From: Microbacteriaceae bacterium
GTDB taxonomy: Bacteria; Actinomycetota; Actinomycetes; Actinomycetales; Microbacteriaceae
Length of the DNA: 63,725 nt
Direction: 5' to 3'
Assembly: GCA_025463565.1 (NCBI GenBank)
Contig: JAODAT010000027.1
Span: forward strand, 1-63,725
In this document: in pieces, positions 26,005-35,335 of the stretch
Numbering within the stretch: the stretch's first letter is position 1
Layout of the letters: each line of letters starts with the position of its first letter
Program-made: the position numbers and the translations under genes
The notes under the pieces: generated by a model
Databases searched by the model: none
Told to the model about the DNA's origin: nothing
What the model saw: only the letters and a program-made list of their open reading frames with translations

Positions 26005-27294
26005 CTAGTTTGTCGCCTGTGCCGAGTCCAAACCGCTCAACGCCGCGTCTGTCGTTCCGTTTCCAGCCAGGATGGCCACAGCACCCGCCTGCAGGGCAGC
26101 CGACGTCGCTGTGCTCAGGCCACTCCAGGAAAGCGCTTCGACCGACTTTTTCGCGACAGCGGGAGCGACCTCCGCCAGGGCGGGGTCGAGCTTGCCGGAG
26201 ACATTCTTCATCGAGGAAAACGCCGCAGCCGAGGTGAGGTAGTTCTGGTAGTTCTTCTTCTCCGCAAGGAAGGTGAGGAACTTCTTGGCCAGGCCCGCGT
26301 TCGGAGCCTTTGCCGGGATTGCGAGTTCCGAACCATAACTGACCGTCACGCCCGCCGAGCTGTTGTAGGGCAGCGGGAACATTCCGACGTCGAACGACGG
26401 CTTTCCGTCACGGATGGCGGGGATTGCGAAGTCGCCCTGATAGAACATTGCGACGTTGCCCTTGTCGAAGTCGGTGGCGCTGGCCGGCCAGGTGATGCCG
26501 GAGGCGTTCGGATCGAAGGCCTTGTCCTTCACCAGGTCGGAGAAGGAGTCCAGCGTCTTCTTCCATCCGGTTACCGCTGAGAACTTCTTCGTTCCCGCGA
26601 CCAAAGCGGGGCCGGTGGAGTTGCCCGGAGCGAAATCGGACTGCTGAGCCGCCATCGAGTAGGCCAACTGGTTCACGGGCCATCCGTCTTTGCCGCCCAT
26701 GCCGATGGGGATAACTCCCGCGGTTTGGAAGGTCGCAATCGCGGCCTGCAACTCGCTCCAGTTGGTGGGCACCTTCACGTTGTACTTGGCGAAGAGGTCT
26801 TTGTTGTAGAAGAACCCGGAGGCATCGATCTGGGTGATGAAACCGTAGGTGTGTCCGCTGTAGGTCTTGGCAGCATCCGCGACCACCGGCGTCAAGTTCT
26901 TCACCCACGCCTGGTCGCCCAGGTCGGTGAGGAGGTGGGCGTTGGTGAACGGCTTCGCCGACTGGGGACCGTTGATGATCTCGAACAGGTCGGGTGATTT
27001 GCCGCTCGACATCCGTGACGTGAGAACGGAGTTGTATGTGCTGTCCCCGGGCAGGATCTCCATGTTGACCTTGTAGCCCGGGTTGGCCTTCTCGAACTCC
27101 TTGATGAGCTGGCGGTACTTCGCGCCGGCCGGGCCGCCCTGGTCGGTGACGAACGTCATGGACTTGCTGGTGATCTTGTCGCTGCTACCGCTGGTGGTGC
27201 TCGAGCCGCCTGCGCATCCGGCAAGGGCGATCGCTACGGCGACGCCGGCTGCCGCGATCGCGAGGGGCTTCCACTGTGAAGACCTTCTGATCAT
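26005..27294 (-). CDS. Sugar ABC transporter solute-binding lipoprotein
   Basis: 429 residues. The N-terminus is a lipoprotein signal (MIRRSSQWK, hydrophobic core, lipobox LAGC) followed by a serine-rich linker. The mature part has family-1 features such as KFEKANPGYKV-like EFEKANPGYKV, SGKSPDLFEI, DKGNVAMFYQGDFAI and FLTFLAEKKNYQNYL. It is the first gene of the operon controlled by the adjacent LacI repressor. The cargo is unknown; the linked GH99-like protein suggests an oligosaccharide from plant or microbial glycan. Confidence 0.93.
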   Translation of the reverse strand: MIRRSSQWKPLAIAAAGVAVAIALAGCAGGSSTTSGSSDKITSKSMTFVTDQGGPAGAKYRQLIKEFEKANPGYKVNMEILPGDSTYNSVLTSRMSSGKSPDLFEIINGPQSAKPFTNAHLLTDLGDQAWVKNLTPVVADAAKTYSGHTYGFITQIDASGFFYNKDLFAKYNVKVPTNWSELQAAIATFQTAGVIPIGMGGKDGWPVNQLAYSMAAQQSDFAPGNSTGPALVAGTKKFSAVTGWKKTLDSFSDLVKDKAFDPNASGITWPASATDFDKGNVAMFYQGDFAIPAIRDGKPSFDVGMFPLPYNSSAGVTVSYGSELAIPAKAPNAGLAKKFLTFLAEKKNYQNYLTSAAAFSSMKNVSGKLDPALAEVAPAVAKKSVEALSWSGLSTATSAALQAGAVAILAGNGTTDAALSGLDSAQATN

Positions 27295-27397
27295 GGTTTC
27301 TACTCTCTCTGGTGACGGGTTGATAGCCGGACAGGGTGTGCCCGGGGTCGGCCTCGAGAGGGCGAATCGCTCGTCGTCGAGGTCGTTGTGAACAGGT

Positions 27398-27467
27398 GGT
27401 GAACTTGTTCATTTGGAATGTAGCAGGCTCACCTATCCGCGTCAAACATCTGGTGAACTTCTTTACC
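27398..27467 (-). promoter_or_regulatory. Promoter with two LacI-type operators for the GH99 sugar operon
   Basis: On the minus strand TTGACG (27445-27440) and TACATT (27422-27417) form a promoter with a 17-bp spacer. A palindromic operator centred on TGAAC-TT-GTTCA (27400-27411) lies just after the -10. A second copy sharing GGTGAACTT, with imperfect arms ending in TTTACC (27452-27467), lies just before the -35 and overlaps the lacI-family stop codon. Two operators flanking a promoter fit LacI-family repression by the adjacent gene product. Confidence 0.7.
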
Positions 27468-28488
27468 CGATGAGAATGCGCGCCCCTCCGCCGTCTGGCG
27501 CACCCTCCGTCGACCAACGAGAGAGCAGCGTGGGATCCAGGTTCACATGTTCCGGCAGAGCCTCCCGGCTGGCGAATGCCAGCTGCGCGGCTCTGCGCCC
27601 GATCTCATATGCCGGTGCATGTACCGTGGTCAGCGGAATTGGCGCCGTGCGGGCCCCCTCGATGTCGTCATACCCGACGATCGCCAGATCCTCGGGAATT
27701 CTTATTCCCGCCCGAATGGCTTCGGCTTCAAGCGCGAGCGCAAGCAGATCGTTCGCGCACAGCACCGCATCCGGAAGCTCAGGGAGGTCGAGAATCGCGC
27801 GCGCCGCGACCGATCGGTCAGACGGCGAACCGCTTGCCGCGTCCAGGCGCATGAGCTCCGCCGGATCTCTCCCCGCGGCGCGCAGTTCGTCGGCATACCC
27901 GGCGCTGCGCCCCCCGATCTGCGGCCCAGCAGCCGGGCCGCCGAAGAACAGCAGCCGCTTATAACCGCGCTCTACCAGGTGACGCATAGCCAGCCGACCG
28001 CCGACACGGTCGTCAACATCGACCGAGGAGAAGTCTGGGTCTCGTGGTCCGAGAACGACGCCTCGCGTTCCGGTGCGGGCGAGTCGAACCAGCATCGAGT
28101 GCGTCGTCGGGGAGGCAACGGCGATGGCTGCGCGCACCCTCATTTCGCCCAATGCGCGAGCGTAGTGCAACTCGCGCTCGGCCTTACCTTCTGTGTTGCA
28201 CGCCACAACAACGTGCCGCTCGCTGATGGCGACATCCTCGATGCCCTTGACGATCTCTTGGAAGAAGGGATTGCCGCCATCTGGCACGATAAAAGCGATG
28301 ACGTGGCTCAGGTGTCCATGCAAGACACGCACTGCAGAGTTCGGCACGAAGTCGAGCTTCTCGATTGCCGCTTCAATCTTGAGGCGCGTCTCATCGGAGA
28401 CAGGCTTGCTGTCGTTGAGGTAATTCGAGATCGTGCCGAGCGAGACGTCGGCCAAGCGAGCGACGTCCCGGATTGTGGCGTTGACCAT
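27463..28488 (-). CDS. LacI-family repressor of the GH99 sugar operon
   Basis: About 341 residues from ATG 28488, which has GGGGAG upstream; an ATG at 28518 would add ten residues. Residues 1-25 form the LacI helix-turn-helix (MVNATIRDVARLADVSLGTI, SNYLN) followed by the hinge helix (FVPNSAVRVL). The periplasmic-binding-protein-like effector domain has GNPFFQEIVKGIED and LPDAVLCANDLLALALE. It lies immediately upstream of the operon it should control. The two candidate operators around 27398-27467 are the expected targets. The effector is probably the imported sugar. Confidence 0.93.
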   Translation of the reverse strand: MVNATIRDVARLADVSLGTISNYLNDSKPVSDETRLKIEAAIEKLDFVPNSAVRVLHGHLSHVIAFIVPDGGNPFFQEIVKGIEDVAISERHVVVACNTEGKAERELHYARALGEMRVRAAIAVASPTTHSMLVRLARTGTRGVVLGPRDPDFSSVDVDDRVGGRLAMRHLVERGYKRLLFFGGPAAGPQIGGRSAGYADELRAAGRDPAELMRLDAASGSPSDRSVAARAILDLPELPDAVLCANDLLALALEAEAIRAGIRIPEDLAIVGYDDIEGARTAPIPLTTVHAPAYEIGRRAAQLAFASREALPEHVNLDPTLLSRWSTEGAPDGGGARILIG

Positions 28489-28579
28489 GGTTGAGCTCTC
28501 CCCGGTGGACTTGTTCATCGAGAGGCTAGTCCCTTAACGATCGCGTGCGCTGACGACCAACGTCCAACATGAATCTCAC

Positions 28580-28599
28580 TATCGACAAATTTTTCGATA
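28580..28599. promoter_or_regulatory. AT-rich near-perfect palindrome before the FtsX operon
   Basis: TATCGACAAATTTTTCGATA is self-complementary at 18 of 20 positions. It is 73 bp before the likely start of the first FtsX gene and about 90 bp from the divergent lacI-type start. The sequence stands out by AT content in a high-GC region. It resembles a TetR, PadR or MarR operator, but no such regulator gene is adjacent. Confidence 0.5.
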
Positions 28600-28671
28600 A
28601 CCGTCCTGTCAGCTTCGTCAGGTGTCCGTGTGTTCAATGCTCGCGCGACGCCTCCGCGATACGACGGACTG

Positions 28672-31600
28672 ATGAAGATACCGCGCCGACGGGCGAACCG
28701 TAGAGTGGTGCGTGTGCTCGCACTGAAGCGGACGCGACGTCGCGCCGGACTCTTCGTCGCGGTCGGCGCTGTGGTTCTGCTGCTGTCGGCGCTCGCGGTC
28801 GGGCTCTCGGGATACCTGGATGCCGCATCCACCGCCGGGGCGCGCGCCGGTCTTGCCGCCCTCAGCGGCGCGGACGGAGGATTCCGGATCACGATCCCGC
28901 TGGCATCCGACGCGTCCGACCAGGATCGGCGCGTCCGAGCCACCGTGCGGGAGGTGGTGCGCACCGACGGCGCGGCAGTACCCGTGAAGGTGTCGCGCGA
29001 TGTGGAGGCGATCGATCCGGTCGAGCTCGACGCGGCACGGGGCGCACCGGTACGCTCCGCCCTCGCGTCCATCCCCGACCTCCCCGCGCGCGCTCAGCTG
29101 GTCGCGGGCGCCTGGCCCGTTTCGGCGGATCAGGTATCGATGCAGGCGGATGCCGCCACAGCGTTCGGAGTGCGACCAGGAGAAGTCTTGACGCTGCCGG
29201 GCGGCGAGGCCGTGACCATCACAGCGACGTGGCGGGTGCGCGACGCGGCGGATCCGTCGTGGCTCGGCGATCCGGTTGCGCTCCATGGCCTGTCGGACCT
29301 CGACACCGCGGGCTGGGTGGTCATCGATCCTTCGTTGTGGCCGCAGGCGAAAGCGCACCCGGTCGCGCGCTGGACGGTGCTGCCGAACGTCGCGCGCGAC
29401 ACCGCCTCGCAGCTGCAGGTTCTGGAGTCGGCGCCGGATGGCGTGTCGGGCGTGCTGTCGGACGATCCCAGAAATGGCGACGCCGTCGATCAGGACGGGC
29501 TCCTGCAGGTGGCGATCCGTCCGCTCGCGCAAGACGTGCAGTCGGCGATCGCCGCGTCGACCGCGCCGCTGGTCGTCGTCGCGGTGCTCGGCCTCATCAT
29601 GATCATCGAGCTGGCGCGCCTTCTGGAGCAGCTGCGCTCGGAGGAGAACTCTCTGCTCGCCGCCCGCGGCGCGAGCCGGGCACGGTTCGCCGCGGTGACG
29701 GGCGCGGAAGCGGCCGCTGTCGCCGTGCCGGGTGCGGCGCTCGGCGCGCTGATCGCGGTCGGACTGCTCGCGCTGCGCGGGGCGAGCGGCGACATCCCGC
29801 CCCTCGGCTGGGTCGCTGCCGCGGCGTCGGCCGCCGCAGCGGTGATAGCCCTTTCGATGGCTGCGGGCCGCTCGGCACAGAATGTGGGCGGGAGAACGGG
29901 AGGCGCCGCCGCCCTGCTTCGCGCCGGCCGCCTGCGCACCACGGTCGGTGCGGGCGCCGTCGTGCTGCTGGTTCTCGCCGCCGTCGTCGCGGTGTCGCAG
30001 TTCCTGCTCTACGGCTCGCCCCTCGCCCCGAATGCCGGAGGTGGCCTCTCGGTCGACCCGCTCGCGGTTTCCGCGCCCGCGCTCGCCATCGCCGCGGTCG
30101 GCGTACTGGCTATCACCGCCTTTCCGTTCGCTTCGCGGGCGCTCGGTGGGCGGGCGCGCCGTCTGGCCACGTTGCGGTGGTTGCCGGTGGTGCAGCTCGC
30201 GCGGCGCACGCGATCCGCCACAGCTCCGGTGCTCGTGCTCGCCTTCGCGGTCAGCGGTCTGGTGGTTGCTGCGGGATACTCGGGCACCTGGCAGACCGCG
30301 ACCGCCGAAACCCGTGCGGTTCAGATCGGCACGCCGCTGCGCATCACCCCGACGGGAGTGCTCGGGGCCTCGATCACCGACCGGCTCCCGGGCCAGTCGG
30401 ATGCGGCGCCGGCGCTGACCACGGACGCCCAGTTCGGAGACAGCCTCGTCACACTGGTCGAGGCGCCGGCATCGCGACTGACCGGCATCCTCGTGCCGGT
30501 GCCCGGCGCGGTGAACCCCGCGGCGCTCGCGGCGAAGCTGGCGTCGCGCGCGCACAGCGCCAGCGTTCCTCGGGCGGCCACCGGCATCCTGCTGCGCTTC
30601 ACCGCGCAGCCGGTCACGGCGCTCCCGGTGACAGTGCACATCGTGCTGGTGGACGCCGCCGGAGCGGAGAGCGAGATCACGGCGACGCCCGGCGCGGACG
30701 GCTACACGGCGACCCTCCCCGACGGCCTCGCGCCCTGGACCGTTCACGCCCTGGATGTGCTCATGCCCGAGGTGAAGGCGGGCGCAACTCTCGCCGTGAC
30801 GCTTCAGGCGACCGGGGGATCGACGACGACGATCCCCCTCGACAGCACCTGGAAGCCCTCGGATCCGAACGACGCCCTGACGGCCGGCGGTCTCAGCGGC
30901 GGCCGGGCTGGTCTGCGCGCCCTGGTGGACGGTCTCGGTACGCACGTGCTCATCCAGTCGGTGCCGACCGGCCCGGCCGGTCTTCCCGTGGTGATTTCCG
31001 GCGCACTCGCGCAGGAGTCGGGCTTGAAGGTCGGATCCTCCGGCGCGATGAGCCTCATCGAGGGCGGAGGCCAGCTCTCGGTGCGAGTGGTCGGGGTGTC
31101 CCCGGCCATTCCGGGAACGGCGTCTGGCGAAGGCATCCTGGTCGACCTGGGAGCGCTGCAGGATGCCGCCCTGCAGGCCGATCTGCGCCCCATTTCGGCG
31201 GACCAGTGGTGGGTGTCCACCGCCACTCCGCAGAGCGCCACCGCCGTGCTCTCCCGCCGCGCGCCGCCCGGCACCCGGGTGCAGACGCCGGGGCAGACCC
31301 CCGCCGACCAGGTGCTCGAGTCAACGCGGGTCGTGGTCTGGATCGCCGGCGCGGCGACCGCGCTGCTCGCGCTGCTGGCGATCGCCGCGGGTCTCTTCAT
31401 CGAGTTGCGCGCTCGCCGCACCGAGGTCGAGCTGCTGCGGGTGCTCGGGCTGACGGGCCAGGAGCAGAGCCGCAACCGTACGATCGAATGGGCGGGCCTG
31501 CTGGCGCTCGGAACGATCGCGGGCCTGATCGACGGCTTCCTGGTCGCCGTGCTGCTCGTGCCGGGCCTCGCCAGAACGGCGGTCCCGCAGGCGATCGCGG

Positions 31601-31761
31601 CGATCCCCACGACATTCCGGCTGGATCCGGTGGGCGGACCGGTCGCACTCGTCGCCCTTCTGCTGGCCCTGGGAGGGCTGCTGCTGCTCGTGCGCCTGAC
31701 GGTCGGCAGGCAGGCGCGGTCGACCGCGGAGACGACGGACTTCGGGGAGGGCGCGCGATGA
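28672..31761 (+). CDS. FtsX-type ABC transporter permease, large, first copy
   Basis: About 1029 residues from ATG 28672; a GTG near 28708 is an alternative start. A basic N-terminus (KRTRRRAGLFVAVGAVVLLL) leads into the first helix, then a large extracellular region, a central helix bundle (PLVVVAVLGLIMIIELARLL and the VLVLAFAVSGLVVAAGYSGT area), another extracellular domain and a C-terminal FtsX helix set (VVVWIAGAATALLALLAIAA, FIELRARRTEVELLRVLG). This is the MacB/LolC-like layout with duplicated FtsX units. It overlaps the second permease by four bases. Substrate is unknown; lipid, lipoprotein, peptide or antibiotic handling are possible. Confidence 0.85.
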   Translation: MKIPRRRANRRVVRVLALKRTRRRAGLFVAVGAVVLLLSALAVGLSGYLDAASTAGARAGLAALSGADGGFRITIPLASDASDQDRRVRATVREVVRTDGAAVPVKVSRDVEAIDPVELDAARGAPVRSALASIPDLPARAQLVAGAWPVSADQVSMQADAATAFGVRPGEVLTLPGGEAVTITATWRVRDAADPSWLGDPVALHGLSDLDTAGWVVIDPSLWPQAKAHPVARWTVLPNVARDTASQLQVLESAPDGVSGVLSDDPRNGDAVDQDGLLQVAIRPLAQDVQSAIAASTAPLVVVAVLGLIMIIELARLLEQLRSEENSLLAARGASRARFAAVTGAEAAAVAVPGAALGALIAVGLLALRGASGDIPPLGWVAAAASAAAAVIALSMAAGRSAQNVGGRTGGAAALLRAGRLRTTVGAGAVVLLVLAAVVAVSQFLLYGSPLAPNAGGGLSVDPLAVSAPALAIAAVGVLAITAFPFASRALGGRARRLATLRWLPVVQLARRTRSATAPVLVLAFAVSGLVVAAGYSGTWQTATAETRAVQIGTPLRITPTGVLGASITDRLPGQSDAAPALTTDAQFGDSLVTLVEAPASRLTGILVPVPGAVNPAALAAKLASRAHSASVPRAATGILLRFTAQPVTALPVTVHIVLVDAAGAESEITATPGADGYTATLPDGLAPWTVHALDVLMPEVKAGATLAVTLQATGGSTTTIPLDSTWKPSDPNDALTAGGLSGGRAGLRALVDGLGTHVLIQSVPTGPAGLPVVISGALAQESGLKVGSSGAMSLIEGGGQLSVRVVGVSPAIPGTASGEGILVDLGALQDAALQADLRPISADQWWVSTATPQSATAVLSRRAPPGTRVQTPGQTPADQVLESTRVVVWIAGAATALLALLAIAAGLFIELRARRTEVELLRVLGLTGQEQSRNRTIEWAGLLALGTIAGLIDGFLVAVLLVPGLARTAVPQAIAAIPTTFRLDPVGGPVALVALLLALGGLLLLVRLTVGRQARSTAETTDFGEGAR

Positions 31762-34457
31762 CCGCGGGCGGCAACAGGTGGACGGCCGGGCGACTGCTGC
31801 GGCGACGGTTTGGAACGCGGCCGGCGGCATCCATCCTCGTTGCCGTGATCGCAACGGCGACCGTCCTGGGGGCCGCGATCATCCCCCGGCTGATCGAGCA
31901 GCAGGCCACTGCGGAGCTGACCTTCCAGCTGCAGTCGATCGGTGTCATCGGGCGCTCCCTGCAGGGCGCGTCGAGTCTGCCCGAGGACTGGGCTGCGGCG
32001 CCCTCGCCCAACGCCGACCAACTCTTCAACGACCTGCAGAGCAGCTTCGACGACGGCCGATCCGCGATGCCGCAGCCTCTTCGCCGCGCGGTGGGTGCGC
32101 CCAGCTGGATCCTCCAGACGCCGGCGGTGCCCTCGGACCAGGTCGGCGGAGCGGCCAGGACGGTCGGACTCCGGCTGACCGCCGACCGCTCGTACCTGAA
32201 GCGCATTCGGATCGTGCAGGGAACAGCCCCAGCAGTCTGGTCGCAGAGCGAATCGACCCAGTCCGAGCAGAGCGCGACCACTCCCGTCGACGTCATCCTG
32301 TCGGTGCAGGCGGCGACCCGACTGAAGATCACGAGCGGCGAGGTGATCGGCACGGACGAGGAGGGCGGTGTTCCCCAGCGCCTCTACCGGGTGACCGGTC
32401 TCTTCGAGCCGCGCGATCCGGGCGACGACTACTGGACGGAGAACCCCTCCCTGCTTCCTACGACGACAATGGTGCCCGAGCACGGTGCGACGTATCTGAC
32501 GGCTGCCGCGTACGTGGACCCGCAGACGGTCGGGCGGATCGCGTACACCTTCGCCGATGCCCGGATCTCGATGTACTACCCGGTCTCGGCGACCGGCCTG
32601 GACGGAGCGGATGCCGGGCGCCTGCAGTCGGAGCTGTCGGCCGTGAAGACCACCGGCATCCCCCTCTCCGACAGCCGGTTCTCGATGTCGATCGTGACCC
32701 GCTCCGATCAGGCCGCGCAGACCGCCGTGGATCGCGACGCACTGCTCGCCGGACTGCTGGCGCTCCTGGCTGCCGCTCCGCTCGGCGTGGTGCTCGCCGT
32801 GCTGGTGCTCGGGGTGCAGGTGGTCGTCAGGAGCAGGCGCACCGACCTGCTTCTGGCGTCGGCACGCGGGGGTAGTGAACTGCAGCTGCGAGGCGCCATG
32901 GCAATCGAGGGCGCGCTTCTCTCGGTGCCCGCCGCGATCGTGGTGATGGTGATTGCGACGCTGGCGATCCACGTCCGTCCCGAGCCGATCGGTGTCATCC
33001 TGCCCGCGTTGGTCGCCCTCGCTCCTCCTGCACTGTTCGCGGCGCTCGCCGTCACTCGGGAGCGGCCGGGCGTCATCGGCCGAACACTCGGCGCCCTGCG
33101 ACCCGTCGCCGAGATGGCCGTGGTGCTGCTTGCCGCGCTGTCCCTGTTCCTCCTGGTGCGCCGCGGTCTCGCTCAGGCGACCATTGCGGTCGGAGTCGAC
33201 CCGCTGCTGTCGGTCGCACCCCTTCTGCTCGCCGTGTCGGCCGGCATTATCGTGGTGCGGGGATTCCCGCTGCTGATGCGGACGGCGCGCGGGGCCGCCG
33301 CTCGTTCCCGTGGTCTGCCCGCCTTCATCGGCTCGATCCAGCTCAGCCGTGCGCCCACGATTGGTCTCGCGGGCGTGCTGGCGCTCGTCGTGGGCGTCTC
33401 CGTCTCGCTCTTCTCGACCGTGCTGCTGACGACCTTTGATGCGGGCATTCAGAGTGCCGCGTCGGAGTCAGTCGGCGCGGACGCGAGGATCGACGCCGCG
33501 GCCATCACCCCGAGCCAGGAATCGGCCGTCGGCCACCTGGGCGGAGTGCGGGACGCCGCGGGTCTCGACTACCTCTCTTCCCTCGCTGTGGAGCAGGCCT
33601 CCATCGCCGATCCCGTCACACTGATCCTCGCTGAGACCCGACCCCTTAGCACCATCAGGGCCCTCCCGTCCGGACTGACCACTGAGGTCGGCGGACGGGT
33701 TCCGGTCGTGGTCTCCTCTGACCTCCTGCGCGCACTGGGTGCCCGGCGCACGCTGACTCTCGGCGGCGTGAAACTGCGCGTGACGGGCAGTCTGCCCGCC
33801 GAGTCCGGGCTCGGCCCAACCGTCGACTGGGTCATCGCCGACTCCTCATTCGCCAAGCGATTCTCGACGGCGTTCACGCCGGAGACGCTCCTGATCCGCG
33901 CCGACCCCGAGCGCCTGCCGTTGCTGCAGGCACCGCTGGAGCACGCCATGGGCGCAGATAAGCCGAACTCGGGGACGACGGTGCTCACGGTGCCGACCGC
34001 GACCGCCGAGCGGCACGACGAACCCGCGGTGCGCGGGGTGGTCACCGGGCTGATCCTCGGTGCGGCGCTCTCCGTGCTGCTCTGCGCCACGGCTCTCGTG
34101 CTCTCCACCGTGGCTGCCGGCGCGGCGCGCGGGCGAACGTCTGGCATCCTGCGAACGCTCGGCATGCCGCGACGCCGGCTGCGCACGCTCATCGCCTGGG
34201 AGCTGGTGCCCGTCGCCGTGGTCACGCTCGTCGCGGGGACGGTGCTCGGGATCGCACTGCCCTTCGTGGTCGCCTCGGCGGTCGATCTGCGTGTCTTCAC
34301 GGGCAGCCTCGCGCGCGCCGTGCCGGTGATCGACCCGGTGCTGCTTCTCGCGGTGCTCGCCGGATTCGCGGTGGTGGTCGCCGCATCCGGCCTGGTGGCC
34401 CTGCTGGTCAGCGGCCGCGCTAATCCCTCCTCGACCCTCAAGATGGGAGCGTCATGA
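31758..34457 (+). CDS. FtsX-type ABC transporter permease, large, second copy
   Basis: About 899 residues from ATG 31758, overlapping the previous stop (ATGA). The basic start RLLRRRFGTRPAASILVAVI gives the first helix, then a long extracellular domain of about 300 residues and a helix bundle beginning ALLAGLLALLAAAPLGVVLA. The C-terminal FtsX motif is ARGRTSGILRTLGMPRRRLR, followed by two or three helices. It is the partner of the preceding permease. Its stop overlaps the first ATPase start by four bases, so all four transporter genes are translated as one coupled block. Confidence 0.87.
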   Translation: MTAGGNRWTAGRLLRRRFGTRPAASILVAVIATATVLGAAIIPRLIEQQATAELTFQLQSIGVIGRSLQGASSLPEDWAAAPSPNADQLFNDLQSSFDDGRSAMPQPLRRAVGAPSWILQTPAVPSDQVGGAARTVGLRLTADRSYLKRIRIVQGTAPAVWSQSESTQSEQSATTPVDVILSVQAATRLKITSGEVIGTDEEGGVPQRLYRVTGLFEPRDPGDDYWTENPSLLPTTTMVPEHGATYLTAAAYVDPQTVGRIAYTFADARISMYYPVSATGLDGADAGRLQSELSAVKTTGIPLSDSRFSMSIVTRSDQAAQTAVDRDALLAGLLALLAAAPLGVVLAVLVLGVQVVVRSRRTDLLLASARGGSELQLRGAMAIEGALLSVPAAIVVMVIATLAIHVRPEPIGVILPALVALAPPALFAALAVTRERPGVIGRTLGALRPVAEMAVVLLAALSLFLLVRRGLAQATIAVGVDPLLSVAPLLLAVSAGIIVVRGFPLLMRTARGAAARSRGLPAFIGSIQLSRAPTIGLAGVLALVVGVSVSLFSTVLLTTFDAGIQSAASESVGADARIDAAAITPSQESAVGHLGGVRDAAGLDYLSSLAVEQASIADPVTLILAETRPLSTIRALPSGLTTEVGGRVPVVVSSDLLRALGARRTLTLGGVKLRVTGSLPAESGLGPTVDWVIADSSFAKRFSTAFTPETLLIRADPERLPLLQAPLEHAMGADKPNSGTTVLTVPTATAERHDEPAVRGVVTGLILGAALSVLLCATALVLSTVAAGAARGRTSGILRTLGMPRRRLRTLIAWELVPVAVVTLVAGTVLGIALPFVVASAVDLRVFTGSLARAVPVIDPVLLLAVLAGFAVVVAASGLVALLVSGRANPSSTLKMGAS

Positions 34458-35335
34458 CAGCGACGATCGAATGCCACGAGCTGGTGAGGATCTTCTCCTC
34501 AACCGGCGTCGAGGTGCAGGCCCTGCAGGGGCTCGACCTGCTGGTGGAGAAGGGCGAGCTCACCGCGGTGGTGGGCGCCTCCGGATCGGGCAAGTCCACG
34601 CTGCTCACCATCCTGTCGGGGCTGGACATCCCGTCCGCGGGCCGGGCGCGCGTGGCCGGTCACGACCTCCTCGCGATGGGGCATCGCGAGCGGATCGAGT
34701 ACCGCCGCCGCACCGTCGGGTTCATCTGGCAACAGACCGTGCGCAACCTCCTGCCGTACCTGACCGCGGCCGAGAACATCTCCCTCGCCCTGGTGGTCGC
34801 GAACTGGCCGCGACGCGAGCGGGACGCGCGCATCTCCGAGCTGCTCGCTCTGCTGGGAGTGAGCGAGCTGCGCGATCGGCTGCCCGGCCAGCTGTCCGGC
34901 GGCCAACAGCAGCGCGTCGCCATCGCGGTCGCGCTCGCGAATCGACCCGATGTGCTTCTCGCGGACGAGCCGACGGGTGAGCTGGACGAGGCCAATTCCG
35001 AGATGGTGCTCGAGGCGTTCCGCGCCATCAACGAGGGACTCGGCACGACCGTGCTGATCGTGACGCACGACGCAGGCGTCTCTGAACACGTGCGGCGTAC
35101 CGTGCAGATCCGCGACGGCCGCACCTCGACCGAGGTGCTGCGCAGCACGCGCACCGACAGCGCCGGGCTCGAACACGAGGTGGCGGAGGAGTTCGCGGTG
35201 CTCGATCGCGTCGGCAGGCTCCAGCTGCCGCTCGACTACATCGCGAAGCTCGACATGCGCGATCGAGTGCGGCTCGGCCTCACCGAGGAACATGTGACGG
35301 TGTCGCCTGTCCGTACAGAAAAGGATGACGAATGA
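34454..35335 (+). CDS. ABC transporter ATPase (MacB/LolD type), first copy
   Basis: 293 residues. Walker A is GASGSGKST near residue 41, the signature LSGGQQQR near 150, and Walker B VLLADEPTGELDE near 172. The ATPase core is followed by a C-terminal extension of about 60 residues (LEHEVAEEFAVLDRVGRLQL, PLDYIAKLDMRDRVRLG) not found in the second ATPase. It energises the FtsX permeases in mechanotransmission-type transport. Start and stop overlap the neighbouring genes by four bases each. Confidence 0.95.
   Translation: MTATIECHELVRIFSSTGVEVQALQGLDLLVEKGELTAVVGASGSGKSTLLTILSGLDIPSAGRARVAGHDLLAMGHRERIEYRRRTVGFIWQQTVRNLLPYLTAAENISLALVVANWPRRERDARISELLALLGVSELRDRLPGQLSGGQQQRVAIAVALANRPDVLLADEPTGELDEANSEMVLEAFRAINEGLGTTVLIVTHDAGVSEHVRRTVQIRDGRTSTEVLRSTRTDSAGLEHEVAEEFAVLDRVGRLQLPLDYIAKLDMRDRVRLGLTEEHVTVSPVRTEKDDE

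Noticed and set aside
28618-30945. A 775-residue frame antisense to the first FtsX gene
   Set aside because: Composition is Arg/Gly/Glu/His-rich shadow of high-GC coding DNA, with no motif, ribosome-binding site or operon context.
29229-34457. A continuous 1742-residue plus-strand frame across both FtsX genes
   Set aside because: Before 31758 it is the wrong frame of the first FtsX gene, rich in Arg, Gly and Ala with no domain. Only the part from ATG 31758 is the real second FtsX gene.
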